DNA from: Candidatus Nanopelagicales bacterium
Lineage (GTDB): Bacteria; Actinomycetota; Actinomycetes; S36-B12; UBA5976
DNA length: 5,547 bases
Reading direction: 5' to 3'
Assembly: GCA_030831445.1 (NCBI GenBank)
Contig: JAURLB010000213.1
Span: 1-5,547, forward strand
Shown: positions 5,422 to 5,547 of the stretch, piece by piece
Layout of the letters: every line of letters starts with the position of its first letter
Position numbering within the stretch: the stretch's first letter is position 1
Notes under the pieces: model-generated
The model's input: the letters and a program-made list of their open reading frames with translations, nothing else
What the model was told of the DNA's origin: nothing
Database searches by the model: none
Made by a program: the position numbers and the translations under genes

Positions 5422-5547
5422 CGTGCTTCAAAGGCGAGAAGTTTCGCCTTGAGTTTTTCTCCGTAAAAATATCGACCAACCGATCCGTCACTCTTGATCA
5501 CGCGATGGCACGGAATGATGAGTGGCACAACGTTATTTGAACACACA
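5418..5547 (-). CDS. ogt: C-terminal part of O6-alkylguanine-DNA alkyltransferase (truncated by window edge)
   Basis: The minus strand encodes 42 residues and a TAA stop at 5418-5420. The sequence contains IPCHRVIKSDGSVGRY, which is the active-site motif of the Ogt/Ada-C/MGMT family: the cysteine of PCHRV accepts the methyl or alkyl group from O6-alkylguanine in a suicide repair reaction. NN-x-x-P upstream, KSDGS-x-G-x-Y downstream and the final KAKLLAFEAR, as in the family's K-x-x-LL-x-x-E ending, all fit. The symbol ogt is used for a stand-alone alkyltransferase; an Ada-like fusion cannot be excluded because the N-terminal part lies outside the window. The gene converges on the kinase gene and shares TTAG with its stop codon. 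Confidence 0.9.
   Translation of the reverse strand, partial: VCSNNVVPLIIPCHRVIKSDGSVGRYFYGEKLKAKLLAFEAR
5428..5460 (+). terminator. Intrinsic terminator of the kinase gene, inside the ogt coding sequence
   Basis: TCAAAGGCGA (5428-5437) pairs with TCGCCTTGA (5444-5452) with one bulged A, giving nine base pairs around the loop GAAGTT, followed by GAG-less spacing of one base and TTTTT (5454-5458). It begins seven bases after the kinase stop codon, at the right place for Rho-independent termination of the kinase mRNA. The T-run follows the stem only on the plus strand, so it would not serve ogt. Confidence 0.65.

Overview
The window looks like ordinary chromosome of an actinobacterium with moderate G+C (roughly half or slightly below, judged by eye), perhaps an aquatic, compact-genome member of the Micrococcales-like groups. 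The grounds are a DUF4192-type protein, a two-subunit CrtYc/CrtYd lycopene cyclase, a PASTA-domain Ser/Thr kinase of the PknL-like type, a glyoxalase-like VOC protein with typical actinobacterial motifs, frequent GTG starts, tight gene packing and signs of leaderless transcription. No mobile element, CRISPR array, tRNA or rRNA was seen.

Layout, left to right. (1) Positions 1-238, minus strand: the N-terminal 79 residues of a very lysine/serine/threonine/alanine-rich protein, cut by the window edge; probably the basic N-terminal tail of a larger protein, with a housekeeping sigma factor as the best contextual guess. (2) An intergenic region at 239-466 with a 16-bp palindrome and a candidate minus-strand promoter. 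(3) A plus-strand pair: a secreted eight-cysteine protein (467-1258) joined by an ATGA overlap to a DUF4192-like protein (1255-2076). (4) A VOC/glyoxalase-like protein (2169-2801, plus), preceded by a 19-bp inverted repeat. (5) Convergent to it on the minus strand, crtYc (3174-3509) and crtYd (2788-3177), which together should form a membrane lycopene cyclase. (6) Divergent from crtYc, a 618-residue membrane Ser/Thr kinase with four PASTA repeats (3565-5421, plus). (7) Convergent with the kinase and overlapping its stop codon by 4 bp, the C-terminal end of an O6-alkylguanine-DNA alkyltransferase (5418-5547, minus), whose coding sequence also holds what looks like the kinase's intrinsic terminator.

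How the genes relate. The crtYc/crtYd pair works as one enzyme in carotenoid formation and shares a 55-bp divergent control region with the kinase. The secreted protein and the DUF4192 protein look translationally coupled, but neither has a known function. The VOC protein and the alkyltransferase are separate housekeeping or repair units. I found no clearly new biological system. The most notable signals are three GTG-start genes whose -10-like TANNNT boxes end exactly six bases before the start codon (a leaderless pattern), a terminator built into a convergent gene, a lone cysteine pair in the last PASTA repeat that includes the final residue of the protein, and the coupled secreted/DUF4192 gene pair.
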